Positions 49,301 through 63,500 of a DNA stretch of 64,000 nucleotides are shown one piece after another. The DNA is from Zygnema cylindricum (taxonomy: Eukaryota; Streptophyta; Zygnematophyceae; Zygnematales; Zygnemataceae), in the NCBI GenBank assembly GCA_037447655.1, contig JBBHKE010002948.1, forward strand, positions 163,721 through 227,720, read 5' to 3'. Each line of letters opens with the position of its first letter. The stretch's first letter is position 1. The position numbers and the translations under genes were made by a program. Under the pieces are notes generated by a model, which ran no database searches, was not told the origin of the DNA, and saw only the letters and a program-made list of their open reading frames with translations.

Positions 49301-52300
49301 ACCCCTCTCCCATTTTTCTCACCTCTCTCCCTCTCCTTCTCCCTGTCTATCTTAGCTAAAGGTAAGACGACTAGGTACTAAGGAACCGAGATTTTGAATA
49401 ATGCTAAAATTGTACAAATAACAGAATTCTAGATTGCAACATTAAACTTCTAGTAAAGAGTAGTTCCAACAGTTTCTTCACCCACTAGTTTTTACAAATG
49501 CATTGTTTTTATTGTTATCCTATCTATCTATACTGGTTTAGAACATCTGCCTATGTCATTGTCTTTCTTAACTGGTTCAAGAAGTTCCTAGTACATAGTA
49601 ACTACGCTCAGAAGGTATTCTTAAATATCACATACGAATTCCAGTATATGGTACTGCTCGTATTCACAGCTCACCTGCTGTTCCTTTTTTCCTTCCTGGC
49701 ATGAAATCCGCTGCATAACTATCTTCATTTACTCTCTTAAAGCATGTTTTTGTTCCTTTGTTTCCTTGGGGTACTGTAGGGCCGGGCGTTCTGGGAGAAG
49801 GGAGGTGATTTCCGTACTGACCGTGCTATGGGTGCACATGCAAAGTTTCTTCAAGCGGCAAAATTGGATCCCAAATTGGGAGAAGCTTTTCGATATTTAG
49901 GTCATTTTTATTTTCAAGAAATGGGAGATTCTTCTCGTGCACAGAGGTGCTATCAAAAGGCTGTGGCTCTTGATCCAATGGATCGGGAAGCTGGGGTAGG
50001 ATTGCAATGCCCAGTGCTTAACTTTTCTTTATAATTGTCCTTACTTCCTTTTTTGCTCTTGATTTCATGTGTCGTATGGTCTTTCTTTTAGGCGACTTTG
50101 CTTTCTTTATATCTCCAAGGTGTTTTTGCATCTGCCTTTTTGTTTTCACCTTTGAGGCACCAATGTTCGATGAAGTCGAAGAGTTGTCAGGAGGTGCCCC
50201 AGCTTGTATGCTTCCCTGTCGATTTTTTTTTTTTAATTGGCATTATTTTTCTTATAGGTGTCCACTTCAATTTCAAGAAGCCGTCAGCTTTCACCTGTGT
50301 TTTCACCTATTTGTTTTCAACTATTCCTATATTTCGGGCCTGCTTAAAATTAATTATTTTATTCGTGTGCAACACACTTTCTTTTCACCTCTTTTTCAAG
50401 GTCATAACAAGAACATTTATCTGTTAGCTGTTCTTTGACTTCTCGTGTTGTAACGTTTTTCATGTATGACAATTAGATAACCATGCAGTTACAAGCATGA
50501 CATCTGCATTCCACTGAAACCTGTTCAGTCTGTTATCCCTTTAACTCTTTTACTTAAGTTTATATGTCTTCTAAATATCTGTTTCCTTTCCTCTGTATCT
50601 CACCATCTCACTTCTGTCTCTGTCCCTCTCTTCCATTTTGGGACTGGGTCAACTTTTCTCCTCTACTTTTGCTGGACTCGGTAGGAATTCCTTTGTGAAA
50701 TTTTTGTAGGAATGGATCAGCAGGCTCTCCACGCGAGCCTTTGCCGTGACGTGACTCAGGCTGCCCCTGGAGCCTACTGGGCATGGCGTCAACTTGGCTT
50801 TATAGAGGTGGAGAGCTTCTTCTCGTTTATACTCTTGTGGATGTATTTCCAATTTACGGATGAGAATACCTTTGTTCTTGTGATAACCATGGCAGCTTTA
50901 CTTTCCATGTGCTTTCTGTAACAACCTTGGTATACGGATGTGATTTTTAAATGATAAGAATTTGTTGGCTTCCGGAAAATCAGCAAATCGTTTGTTGTAG
51001 ACATGTAGTACTTGAAATGTTTCTTTACGCAATAGAATAGCGAGTTCAGTAACCGTGGATCCTTTCAATAACACTGAGACTGGTTCAAAGCTGATGGAGG
51101 AGAGGTACTTTGAGTTAGTATAGCTGCTTTTTTTCTGTCATATGTCTTTTTTTTCCTCTCTTTTAGTTATCGTTTTGCTCTCATTAGGGTGCTGGCTACT
51201 GGGGTGGATGGGGACAGGTGGCGGAAGGGCATTGGGAGATTGCCGTGAATTGTTTGCAGAATGCCCTTCGTGGTGATCCTCAAGACTCTGTGGCATGGGA
51301 GGTGGGACTCATGAGGCCTAGGTTGTTATAATGAATTTTGTGTGTTTAGAAAAATCAAAACTAAGCATCTTACTTACTTCTTTCTCACTTGGTTGCCCTT
51401 TCCAGGCGCTTGCATTCTCATATCAACGATTGGGAAGGCATACAGCAGCCCTCAAGGTAATGGTTCCATGTTCACATCTTAGCGAGAATTCAAAGAGGTA
51501 TCCTTCTTTGAATGCTTGATGAATCCCCTGCTGTTTGATTTTTTACCTTCTCTGGACACTTGATATGTTCAAGTTCTAAAGTGACGTGAAAGGTTTGGCT
51601 CTTCAGATTTGTTAACCTAAGGTTTCTTCTCTTTTACCCCCTTTACTCCTTCGCAGCCCCCTCTCTCCTCCTCCCGCTCCCCCCCGCTTTTCCCCTTCCG
51701 TTCTGTTTTTTAATCATCATTCCAACAACCAGACCTCCAGATAATCTGAATATGCATCTTGTAGAAACTCGTTTCTGGGTCCTCTGGCAGTATGCACTAC
51801 CTTTTGTTGTTAATCTCTCACCAAAATTCTTTCGTACTTCCATTTGTGCAACTTTATGATAAGTGTCTTCTTCTAGAACGGAAGTGGTTTACACTGTCTG
51901 TTTTGATTTTGGTTTTAATTTGCAGGCGTATTCCAAAGTCGTGGTATTGAAGGAAGGCGGGGCAGCTTCTGCATTTGCGCATTTGCAGAGTGGAGTCATT
52001 CATCTGCAGCTCGGATCCTGTAGCAAGGCAGGTGCCATAGAACCAAGATGATGGTGATATGATAGTCATGGTTAGCCAGAATTGCAGTCTTGAAAAGGAA
52101 AAAGAAACAGAAGACTGTCCTGACTTTTTCACAAGCGAAAGGCAGTTATAGGTCATAGATTGCTAAAATATGGTCAAATATTTGGTGTATGCTTTCTGCG
52201 ATCGTGTACTGCAGGCGACTGAAAGCTTTCAAACAGCCTTGGTGTATCTTCCGGAACATACATGCAGTTTGTGGGGAATGGCTGCAAGTCTGCATGGAAG

Positions 52301-55300
52301 AGCATTGGAGTTGGCAGTCACCGGGGCAAGGGAATGGGCGAAGGATCTTCTCAAGGTGAGCAGAGAAAATTGATCTGTCTTGTGAGCCTGGGCAGCAGAT
52401 ACACGGCCTTGTAGCGCCTTTGTTCGTTCTGTTTTGCTAATGTGAAGCATTCTACTATTCTCAATGGAGAATTCTATTCACTTGAATTGTGTCTTTTGGT
52501 GTGTTTTTGGGATTACAATGTGCTGTGAACGAATGAATCGGTTCGCAGGTTGTAGTTTTGAATGGTTTGATTATTTTCGTTTGATAATGTTCAACCTCTT
52601 TAACGTTATTAACAATTCATGTTCAAGATGCTGTTATGCCATCGTCGATTTCGTAAATTGTTGCTTCCATAGTTAAGCAAAAATAAAATCAGATCAAAGC
52701 AGTGAATCAGATAAGTACCTCTAGCAACATGCCATGGGGTATGGAAAGTGCTGCAGGACGCGGAGCAATACGCGAGGAGGTGCCTTTTGAGCAGTACTGC
52801 AATGGCATCTGGGTGGAAATTGCTGGGGGACATCTTGGTGAGGACTTGACCATGACCATCAATGTATTTAGAGAGAGTGAAGGAAGAATCTCTGAACAAA
52901 GACTTTAATGATGAGTAATTTATGGTCTACCCTATGTAGAGATCTTTGTCGCTAAGGACATGCATTATTCTAGGAGTCAGACAGATTTACCGCCCCGTCA
53001 GATCAAACATAAAAAAGCACTTGTCAACATGAGAAAGCCTGATTGTTAGAGAAGAAGGAAAGAAGGTAGGAGAAGGAGAGAAAGAGAAAAGAAACTGAAG
53101 AGGAGGAGGAGAAGGAGGTAGGAGAAGAGAAAAGGTAGGATGAAACTGGAGAAAGCTGCAAGCACCTGCAGTTGCATTATAGTTATCAGATGCATCTGCA
53201 GGAAAAAAAATTGTTCCTTCTTGAAAGAGAATAGGATAGAGTTCATCGTTAACAAAATAGGACATTGCTGGAGGCTGATTGACTTGCTGTTGAATCAAGT
53301 TATCAGCATTTTGAAAGTAGATAACCGAGTCTTTGGAATCAACTCCGAGGCAGAGGGGGTGCATTAAGTCTCCTCCTGTACACGAGCCATGGGTCCCAGA
53401 GGAAAAATGTAAGGTCGAGTCTGTACTCTGTTTGCTGTCATAGGTGTTGTCAATAGTTACCCAGCTAGGGTGTGAAGAACCATGGCATATGGAAGGCTCA
53501 ACAGGCTGTGGTAAACTTGCCAGTTGCATTGTAATATCAGTAAGGACGTTATCGCTAGAAGGAATAAATGTTTCATGAAGTTGAGGAAGAACCGCTATCA
53601 TGGAATGGATGCCAATGCCATCTCCAATCTCTAGTGGCACGTTACATAATACGTGCTTTGCTTTCCTGAAATTTTTTGAAACACTCAGAGTTTCTATCGT
53701 TATCTTCCTTGGACGTTGTTGGTAGTCAGTGCATCATGTGTTGGGAATGATTGTTTTGCTCACTTCAAAAACATATCCTCTACTAGCTGACTTATCACTG
53801 TTTTTAGTAGTTCCGCCTATATGCAATTTGTCTGAGTGCAATTTCTTGTTGTAGATGAGTATTGAGAGTTACGCCATGGAGGTTTTGTAGGTTGCAATTG
53901 ATGGCCTGGAACCTCTCCCAACGTTTGAAGACAGGAAGGTTTCATCCATGGCTCCCTTGGTGATGACTTCAGCGGTGACAGCTTACAAGCAAGCTCTTCA
54001 TCTTCAACCATGGAATAGTGACGCTTATGGAGACCTGTCCCTCGCCTTACACCGGCAAATGGCTCAGTTGGGTTCCACATGTGTGGAATGGGAGAGGCAG
54101 AAAATACAGTAAGTGATGACTATCGCTTTGGAGGTCAATTGCACAGTAGACCCTCATTCATACGGCACTTTCATACCAGTTGGTTCCTGGCTTTTACTCA
54201 AAATGTTTTTCCATCAAGTAATCCGTTTGCTCGCTTCTCATTCTTCCCTGTCTTTTTCTCGCTCTTTTGAACATACATTCTGTTTGTTCATTGTGTCATC
54301 TTTTGTCCCATTGGTTCACTCCGCTCATTAGATTTCTTCTCACTCCACAATCTGTTGTTCACCGATCTTTCTCACATTCCTGCCCTTTATTTACACCTAT
54401 CTGTGTGAGTCCCTTCCCATTTTTCTCTAGTTCTTTAAGCAGTTCCTCACCATCCTCATGTTTTTACCAGCATGCATGGCTGTTTGTGTGTATCTTCAGA
54501 GCCTTGGCAACTCGAGCAGCCATCGCTGGTCTTCGAGTGCAGTGCGCAAGCTCCCATTTGTGGACCATATTGGGCCACGTGTCAGGAAACCCAGCTCTTC
54601 AGCAACATGCCTTCATCCGGGCTTTGCAACTCGACCCACGAAATGCTTTCGCGTGGACATGCCTAGGACAGGTATTCTTGTTTTGAGGACAAGGAGGGGG
54701 CAGGAGGTTTGTGAGGCTACTAGTTCCTGGTTGACTATTTTTACTTGACTAACCAACAGGGAAAATAAGATTGAACATTTGTTATCAACGTTGAATGGAG
54801 TAATGAAACGAATTTTGCTAAGAATTGATGTCATTTCAAATTGTTTGGGAAAATACTTCCATTATGTGTGCTTGTGTTAGAATATTTCACTTATGCACGT
54901 TTGCTAATCTCGTTTTAGGTGTAGTAAGTGTTTGTAAATACATTACGCCAACGATAATGAGTACAAATGTGATATTAATCATCATCATGGTTGTGTCCAT
55001 ATTTATGTGTCAATGTAACTCCAAAAATTAAACGAAGTTAAAATAAAATGGGTGAGTCAAAATTGAAACTAATCGGTGTTTGGGATTGTAAAATAAACCT
55101 TCACAGTTGCTTTATGACTTTATGGTTTGCTCATTTCTCTATATGCAATTTTTGCAAGATGCTGACAAAGTAATATGGAAAGTGTGGGAATGTGGTGAAA
55201 GGGAAAGAGGGCAACAAGCAACTCTTCGTATGATGTAAACAAATGATGTGAATGGCATAAATCCTAAGAACGTCTTTGTTGCCACCTAGATGTTTCAGGA

Positions 55301-57520
55301 AAGAGCTTCTGTGAAGGAGCACCAGTCAAACTGGGTTTTTTTTCCGGTCTGCTTTTAACTGCAGCTCTACCACCAGCATGGATGGGAGCACCTTGCAATT
55401 TGTGCTATGGAGGAGGCGAGAAGTATTGATCCCCTCCTGCCTCTGCCATGGGCGATAATGGCAAAACTGCATTTGCAACAAGGGTTACAAAAGAAATCGT
55501 AAGGATTATATTTAGTGTAGCCAGTAGTATGGTAATGTTCTGCACCTTGACAGTTCTGAGAGGGAAGGTTTTCTGAACCATCAGAAACCAAGGTACTGTG
55601 GGCTTTTGGAGTAGTCGCTTTGACGTGTCCAAATGTTAAATCTTTTGTTGTCATCCTGATACTCTATATTCATCTTGACCATGTGCAGGGAGTCAGAAAT
55701 GGAGGAGGCATATGGGAGTGCCCTTTTTGCAGCACAGCAACTTCCGGTGCCTACTCTATACTCTCTCTTCCTTCATCCCTCATGCCTGACCTCCTACCCT
55801 CCCTCCACCACTTTCTCCTCTTTCACGCTTTCCTTTTTGCTCATGTGTCTAATTGCTCATAGGAGACCTTGGAAAGAGTGTCACAAACGTCTGAGCTGGA
55901 ATCGTACAGGATGGTCCAACAACTTTTTTCTTCCCTGCCGTCCTGAAGCCTTATTCCTTCTTTTCCTCCCATTCCCTATTCCTATGTGTTTTGTCCAGAA
56001 GCAGGCAATAGTCTCCCATTTGATGTTTTTTTTACCTCTTTCAGTAAGTGCTGATATAAACTGTCCAGAGGGAATTATTCATGCATAGTGATAAGGAATA
56101 GATGAACAAATTGGCAAATAAATATTTCTTTCATTATTGTTGTGGTATCAGTATATAAATAAGAGAACGTTGTTCGCCCCTCTGCGAAGCCTTATATAGG
56201 CGGTAGGCGGTGTGTCTGTCATCGATTTTTTCCGTCCGTCCGCAGTACGGACAGCCGTACCGCTGGCACAATGTAACGGTACCGCCCGTACCGCCGTACG
56301 GATGGCATAATCTTACATTGCCAGTTGTCGGTGTGCAGACCACCGTACGGTTGGCATACTCTAACGTTGCCAACCGTCGGTGTGCAGAGCGCCGTACGGT
56401 TGGCGAAACCTAACATTGCCACCCGTCGGTGTGCAGACCGCCGTACGGATGGCGTAATTTAACGTTGACGTGCGTCGTGTGCAGACCACCGTACGGATGG
56501 CGTAATGTATTATTGCCAAACGTCGCTGTGTAGACCGCGTAGGGTTGGCACAATGTAACGTTGCCAACCGTCGAAGGCCGCCGTGCCGCTGGCAGAATGT
56601 ACACCGCGAATCGTTATTAGAGTATATAAATCTAATTTGGGTTCCTGAAATTTTGAGTTTTTTTTCCTAAATAGGATACATGATTTTATTTTTTCCTTCA
56701 CGTTAATTAAGGTACCGTATTGAATAGCGTAAAAAATGAAAGTACAATAAGATCTAAATAGTGTGGTGTACGATCGATGTCAGGCCGTACATAAATGTAC
56801 CTTTTAAAGTGAAAATTTTACAAAAAATGAATTAAATCAGATGCGCAAGCATAGGAACGTGCACTCAAAAAACAGAATTAGTCTGACAAGTAAATTAGTC
56901 TGACATGTACGGAAAATTAAATTTCACGACGGCGTACGATTTCTAATATTTTGTACGAATACATATGTTAATGTATACAATCGTACGGAGAATATTTAAT
57001 TTTTGTTGTTCCCAAATTAGCATTAAGCCGAAATTAAAATACACCTTTTTAAAAAAAAAAAAAATTCTTAATTAGCATCAATTACAGTAAATTACCTTCA
57101 ACACTATTTAAACTTTGACACTAATAACGATTCGCGGTGTAACGTTGTCGTGCGATCGTCCGCAGTACGGACTGCCTTACCGCTGGCACAACGTGACGCT
57201 GCCGTGCGTCAGCGGTACAGACCGCCGAACCGCTAGCACAACTGACGTTGCCGTGCGTCACGTGACGTTGCCATGCGTCAACGGTACAGACCGCCGGACT
57301 GCTGGCACAACGTGACGTTGCCGTACGTCCGAGGTACGGGCATGATAAACTTGACAGTAGTGTTGGGTATCGGGTAAATTCATATCGCGATAATCGATCG
57401 AGCAGAATCCTCAATATATCGTACCGGGACCAACATAAATTATCGCGATATACATCGCGAAAAATGGGTGTTCTTACAGTTGAAGAACAAAAATCGTGCG
57501 GAAAATCGACAGAAAATCGT

Positions 57521-57552
<32 letters not shown>

Positions 57553-60500
57553 ACCACTGAGCGAGCGCCACAGTGGGGGGGGGAAGGGGTTGAGAAAAAA
57601 ATCGGGAAGAAAAGAAAAAAATCGCGTGAATATCCGGATATTTAGCTTCTAGGTACATGGATTCGATATATCGATTATCGGATCCCTAAAAGGCGATATA
57701 TATCGAATATCGGCAATAGGTCCTCGATACCCAACACTACACCGCCAATCGCTATTAGCGTAGTGTACGCTACTTCCACCCCGCTTTTTTTTTTCTCTCC
57801 ATTAGCGTAGTTCATTCTATTTTTTTCTTTACTCTATTTAGGGTTAATTTGTTAGTACCGTACAAAACAGAAGTACTTCATCATTTAATTAGTGTGGTGT
57901 ACAGACAGTGTCAGACCGTACAAAATTGTATTTTTTTAAGTGAAAAAGTATAATTAATGAGTTTTAGTAACCGCGGACGCATGAGAATGTGCGCTCTAAA
58001 AAGGGGATATAATCGGGTTGTCAAATATCACGCTCGCACATATTCGTCCAGCAACCACGTTTCGATTGTGTGAACATACGATTTGTGTACGATTTGTCAG
58101 ATTTTGTACAAATACCTATATTAGTGTAAGCATGTTTGCGACCGACATTTTTTTTTTCAAAGACCCAAATTAGAATTATTAAACAATTAGAATGTATGTT
58201 TTTTATTCAAGATTTTCAAATTCTTAATTAGCATAAGCAGCGGTAATTATTCATATATGCTAAATAAACTTCTACGCTAATAGCGATTGGCGATGTAGTT
58301 GACACAGTACATGCCCGTGTAACGGGCGTTGATTTACTAGTAAGCAAAAAAAGGGGTTAATTGTGTTTAATGATCTAGGTCTATATTTTGTGCATCCACT
58401 CGTTTCTAAAATGAGGGTTATTTCTTTTGTGGTTTTCAATAAATTTCAAATCCAATGGGTGGGTCAGATGGTGGAACTGCAATTGGGACTTGGCATGATG
58501 GCCATTCGTACTAATCACGCACATGAGCAAGAGGTGGGTGACATTTGTCACCTCTTGACAGTTTAAAGAAGAAACGTCTTCTTTTCTTCTGATATTTATT
58601 TCAGTTGGTCTTCCATGGGATTTGTCCTTTCACATAACGTCCTGATGCTTAGGTCCTATTGGTACAAAGGCACCTATCTGAAAGGAGACATTGTTTAAAA
58701 TGGCGTAAATGCAAGTGAGGGAGCTCCTTGTAATGCTTGGGAAGGAGCAACAAAAGCCTTGCTGCCCTGAGTTTCCGGATTTATTTGGTATATGTATGTC
58801 TTGTGGACCGAAGATGATTGTGGAAAAGTAGAGGATAAAAAGGAGGCTTTTGGATTGGATGCTAACATATTATTGAAGTCTGTTTCACTTTCTTTACAGG
58901 TACTTGTTGCTCTCTCACAGAGTGTTATGGCCAATCCAGATAGTCCAGAAGCCCACTCTCTTTTAGGCATTGCAGCAGAAGCTTCTGAGCAGCCCTTCAT
59001 GGCAGCTAGTTCGTTTAGGAGGGCAAAAACTGCTCTCCTCAAGGGCAGTCATGAGACTTGCACAGAGGGGAAAGACTCGGAGAACCGCATATTTGCAGTC
59101 ACAATGAACTTGGGGCGAGCTCTTTTAAAGGTGTAGTATTCACTCATGCATTGCAGGAGTTTGTATATTCCCCTTCATTTTGGGGCCGTTCATATCGACC
59201 CACAAGAATCATTGTTATTGATCCAAAATCGATATCAGAGCTGCACGACCACAAATTTAAAAATAAATTTGATAAAGTCTTCAAGACTGTACATTTTTAG
59301 GTCGAATGGTAAACCTTGCAAAACAGCACCTTTCCATGACGACTTTGCAAGCTCCCTGCCCCCGCCATATGCACACTAAAAATGTTCTCGCAAAGGGTTG
59401 GAACGTGTGCGCGCAGGCGGGTTGCTTCTGAGGGGTGAGGAGAGGCGTTGGTACCTTCACGTAAGTGCGATGAATAATTACTTATGGTATCCGATTTTGG
59501 AGGACGTGGAGCATCTTGAAACTTAGCATTTTGTCAGTTAGATTCTGCATGCTGTCTAATGACGACGAGTTCGATCCTATAATGTGCAGTGTACATCTAT
59601 GTACTTTTTTGAGCAGGCAAGGAACTTGTAAGGTTACTTTTTTGGGCAGGCAAGGAGCTTGTAAGGTCGTCATGATTACTTGCCGTTTCACTTGATGTAC
59701 CATTTGGCCTGAACATTGTACAGTACTGAAGACTTTTCCAAAATTATCCTGAAAGTTCGTTGTCTCGTAGCGCCGATTTATATTTTGGGTCGATAACAAA
59801 GATTCTAGTGGGCTGATATGAACGTCTCTTTTTTTATTTTCTCGAAATGTTTGTCATTGTTGTGAGTTTCATTTACATGGAAAACCTACGCGATTCTTTA
59901 AATAGCCCTTATAAATCCCACCATTCTTCTAGGCAAGGAAAATTTAAAACGTCAGAGTTTGACGTACTGAGGGTCAATCGCCGGTTGAAGAAGAGCTGTT
60001 GACAACTTGGTGAAATTGTTTGCAGGTTGGAGATTTTCAAGGTGCAGCTGCACAGTTTAAACAGATAGCAACAGAAGGTGCGCTGCTTGTAAATAGACAA
60101 GAAAAATAGGATTTTTTGTCCTCCACCCTATTTTTTCTTGTGTTACATAGGCTCTTTAATTTCTGCAACCTATACATATTGCTGACCTTTGCACAGCATA
60201 GTTGCCTTACTAGGATTCAGAAAAATACTAGGCATTCCTTACATTGTTCACTGGGAAATGCTTTGCAGATTCTTTCAAATCAGACAGCATTGCCTGGCGC
60301 CTTTATGCTATTGCCCTTTCTTATGCCGGTCAATCAAACATGGCCTTGACTGCCGCAAAGAAGGCACTGGAATTAGTGACACCGCTCACCAGCCAGTACT
60401 GCAAAGCGTTGGAACTCTGCTTGACTCTTCAGTTCCGTTCCGCCATGTCTTCGCCCGACAACGGAACTGTAGGAACAGCGCTTGCAGTGTTTTACAACGC

Positions 60501-63500
60501 ACCGTTAGAGTGTCAGCAAAACGCGGATCTGGCAATGGCTGCCCTTGCAGCGGCCATTGTATCGCAGAGGACTGCAGATGTGGAACAACTTCTTCCCCTT
60601 TGTGGAAGTATTTTTGGGATAACAGAGGTGGCAGAGAAGGCATATAGGATGCTCTCCAAGGAAAGATTGTTGCAGGCAAGTTGCAATCACAGCTTCTCAC
60701 AAGCTCGCATTGAGAATTCAGGGTTTTAAGACAGTTTTCTGGGCCAATAGGATAACAGCGGATCGAATGCTCATGGCTATGGTAAGGGGCTTTTTTGTTC
60801 AGGGTCGAAGGAGAGAAGCAGAAAAAGTTTTGGTGAAGGCCCTGCATGCACATCCAGGAAGCATTTCTTTAAGGTGAGGATCACAGCAGTTCTGATGAAG
60901 TGAGAAAATACTTGTTTCCACTAAGTTGATTTATGACGGCACAGAAGTGATTTCCTTTTTCTTACAGGGCTAGTTAGAATAGCCTGGCACAAGAATAATT
61001 CAGTCACTTAAAAGTATGTTGATGCTTCGTTCTTCTCCTTTCATGTTCTGTCCTCTTTTTCTCTGCTACAGAGCTGCAGCAGCCCGTTCTCTATTAGAAA
61101 GAGGAAGGCCCCGTGCCGCTGCTCGATGCGTTAACATTAATATCCATGGGTCTCAAGTTAAGGTCACAAATTGTGGCGCATGGAAAGAGCTTAAAGAGGT
61201 AGAAGCTGCGATATTTGCTGGCTGTCCCTCATGTTACGCTGGTGTGGCACATGTGAGACCGTCGAAACAGCTGTCTCTCGTCTCCTTTTTGAGGTATGAC
61301 TCTCTGATTGTTTGTCTGCAAATTTAGGATTGTGTCATCTGTTGCATGTTAACAAGAGTGACATCAGCAAGGTGATGGAAGCTGCCTGGTGTTTATGTTG
61401 GCACTCTTGCAGAGTCAAACCGTCTGTTGTTCTCCACCTTTCTGGTTGCTTTCTGGTTGCAAATTGCTTCAGGAAGATGAAGCTTAGCACGATGGGGAAA
61501 ACCACACAAAAGCAACCATTTCTTTTGAAAGATTGCAGATCTGGTTGTTTGTCTACGTTCCATGATGTATCAGCATTTTTGAGACTTACCCGTGTTTAAA
61601 TACGTCTGACTTTTCATGTGATTAGCATTTCTTGTACCACGAGTTCTTTGGAATTTTTAACCTTAGTCAAGATCGACAGGCTTGATAGAGCAAGAAATAC
61701 TATATATGTTCATTGAAATAGTCTTCTGAAGGTCACCAGCAAAACTGACAATCACTTTCATTTTCAACTGTTTGGTAATTAACATTCCTGAGCTTTGTCT
61801 TGTTATACCGTTGGAGACTATGCAGACAAATTCGAGAAAACCCAGCTGACGTTAAAGCCCGCCTTCTCCTCATTCACTCTGGCCTTCGTGAGGCAGCTCA
61901 GCGAGGTCACCCTGCTGGTCTTTATCGCACATTACTCCAATGTTGCAAAATCTTTCTCCAAAATCCAGCCACAATATTCGTATCTCTTTTTGCGCGCCTT
62001 CACGTTTTGCTTGCAGCATCGGAATGTGCTCTTCGAAGCCGGACATCCATGGCTTTTTCGGAAGCTTGGAAGTTTGCAAGAGATGCCGAGAACTTGGCTG
62101 TTTCTGAGGGTGCAACAGGCTGGCAAGTAATGGCGAAGTGCCAGGTGGCACGGTGCCAGGTGGCGGCAGGAGGAAAATGGCTGGAAGCACCAACGGATGA
62201 GCCAATAGGAGGACCTATGGCTTTGCTGGCATGTGCGAATTGGCTGGAAGTGGAGAGGAGAGGAGGGAGGGTGGGTCCTGCATTAGAGGCATTGGGTTTG
62301 TGTGAACGCATTTTGGAATGGGAGGGCGACCATTCCCACGGCGAATCGGGCTCATGGAAGGCAACTCTGCTAAGTTTCCAGGCAGTCTGTATGCTTGCGA
62401 TTGGAGACTTGGAAAGTGGACAAGTGGCAGCGGCTGGGGCGTTGAGGAACTGTGTTGGGGTGTCAAGGGAATGGGCTGCAGTGCTTTATTTCCTCCATGG
62501 GGCAATTTGTTTGGAGGAGGTGAGGACTCTACTGACCAGCGAAAGGTGCCATGTGGTTATTTAAGTCGGGAATTGCAGCTTCGGAATGTTTTATGGATTT
62601 ATTCAGCTCTTAGTTTGGCCCAAATCTGTGTGGTCAGTAGGCAACATAAAATTGCACACATGAATGGTGTTTTACACGTCTGAATGGGATTAAGAAGAAG
62701 GCTTTTGAGTACAGGAAGGATTTTAAACGGCATGTAAATGGCATAATTTTGAACTGCAAGGGTAGTTTGAATCCACGGTTCTACTATTCACAGTACTTTA
62801 TTATATTGTTATCTAAAGAGAATGCCCTTGTCATGACGATCAGTAATGGGGTATCACCATCAAGTTCTTCGTTGTTGCCTTACATTCATCCTGCCTAAAA
62901 GCTGGACCTATTGTAGGTTAAATGTACGTAGTTTTGCAAATACAGCGACATTGCCTCCATACAGTCCTCATCTTTACTGGACATGGCAGCATTAGAGTCC
63001 ACTACCTGAGGTATAAGTTTACGGTTTGGCTCTGGTTGCCGACTTGCAGAGTGTGAGCCAATTGTTTAATCATCGTCTTTTTCAAATGTACAAGGCATTA
63101 TCCCTCGTATTTGACATGGTAGTTCCAATTGATATAACTGAACATCTCTTCCTTTGCCCTTGCATCCTATCGAGGTGCAGATGGACTGAAGTGGTCTAAA
63201 CTATTACCATCGAGTCACATACCTAACCGGCACTCTCTGTATTCTCCGTGGCCAATCTTGAACTTGTCACTGCAGGCTATGAAAGGAAATCTAGGTTCCT
63301 TAATGAAGGGAAGACGGAGCCTCCTTGATGCCGGGGAGGAGGAAGCCATGGCGGGAGCCCATATTCTTCTGGCAGAGGCCGAGGCAAGGGCCGCCAGCAA
63401 TGAGCGAACAGGACGCTCAAAATGGGAAGCTCAAATGCGGAAGGGATGGGATCTATGGCTACCAGGTGAGCCGCAAAAGGAAGGAACTTTTTCAGACACC

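Larger units (their letters stand above)
55747..58467 (+). other. SKI3 intron loaded with repeats, 2.7 kb
   Basis: Joins FAAQQLP to MVELQLGLG in phase 0. It contains, in order, a 49-bp tandem array, MITE 2, the rest of the array, hAT element 3 and MITE 3. Donor CCG|GTGCCT and acceptor GGGTCAG|ATGG survive. Confidence 0.75.

Noticed and set aside
48498-49322. 274-residue minus-strand frame rich in Arg-Glu and Gly-Arg
   Set aside because: It is only a translation of the (CCCTCT)n/(CCCCCT)n repeat.
56240-56595. CRISPR-like regular repeats
   Set aside because: The whole 49-bp unit repeats with no unique spacers, and the genome is eukaryotic, so this is a minisatellite.
60660-60690. CAG|GCAAGT as a third GC donor in SKI3
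   Set aside because: Phase into the next exon (60735) needs one extra base, which the GT donor after GGCAA provides.
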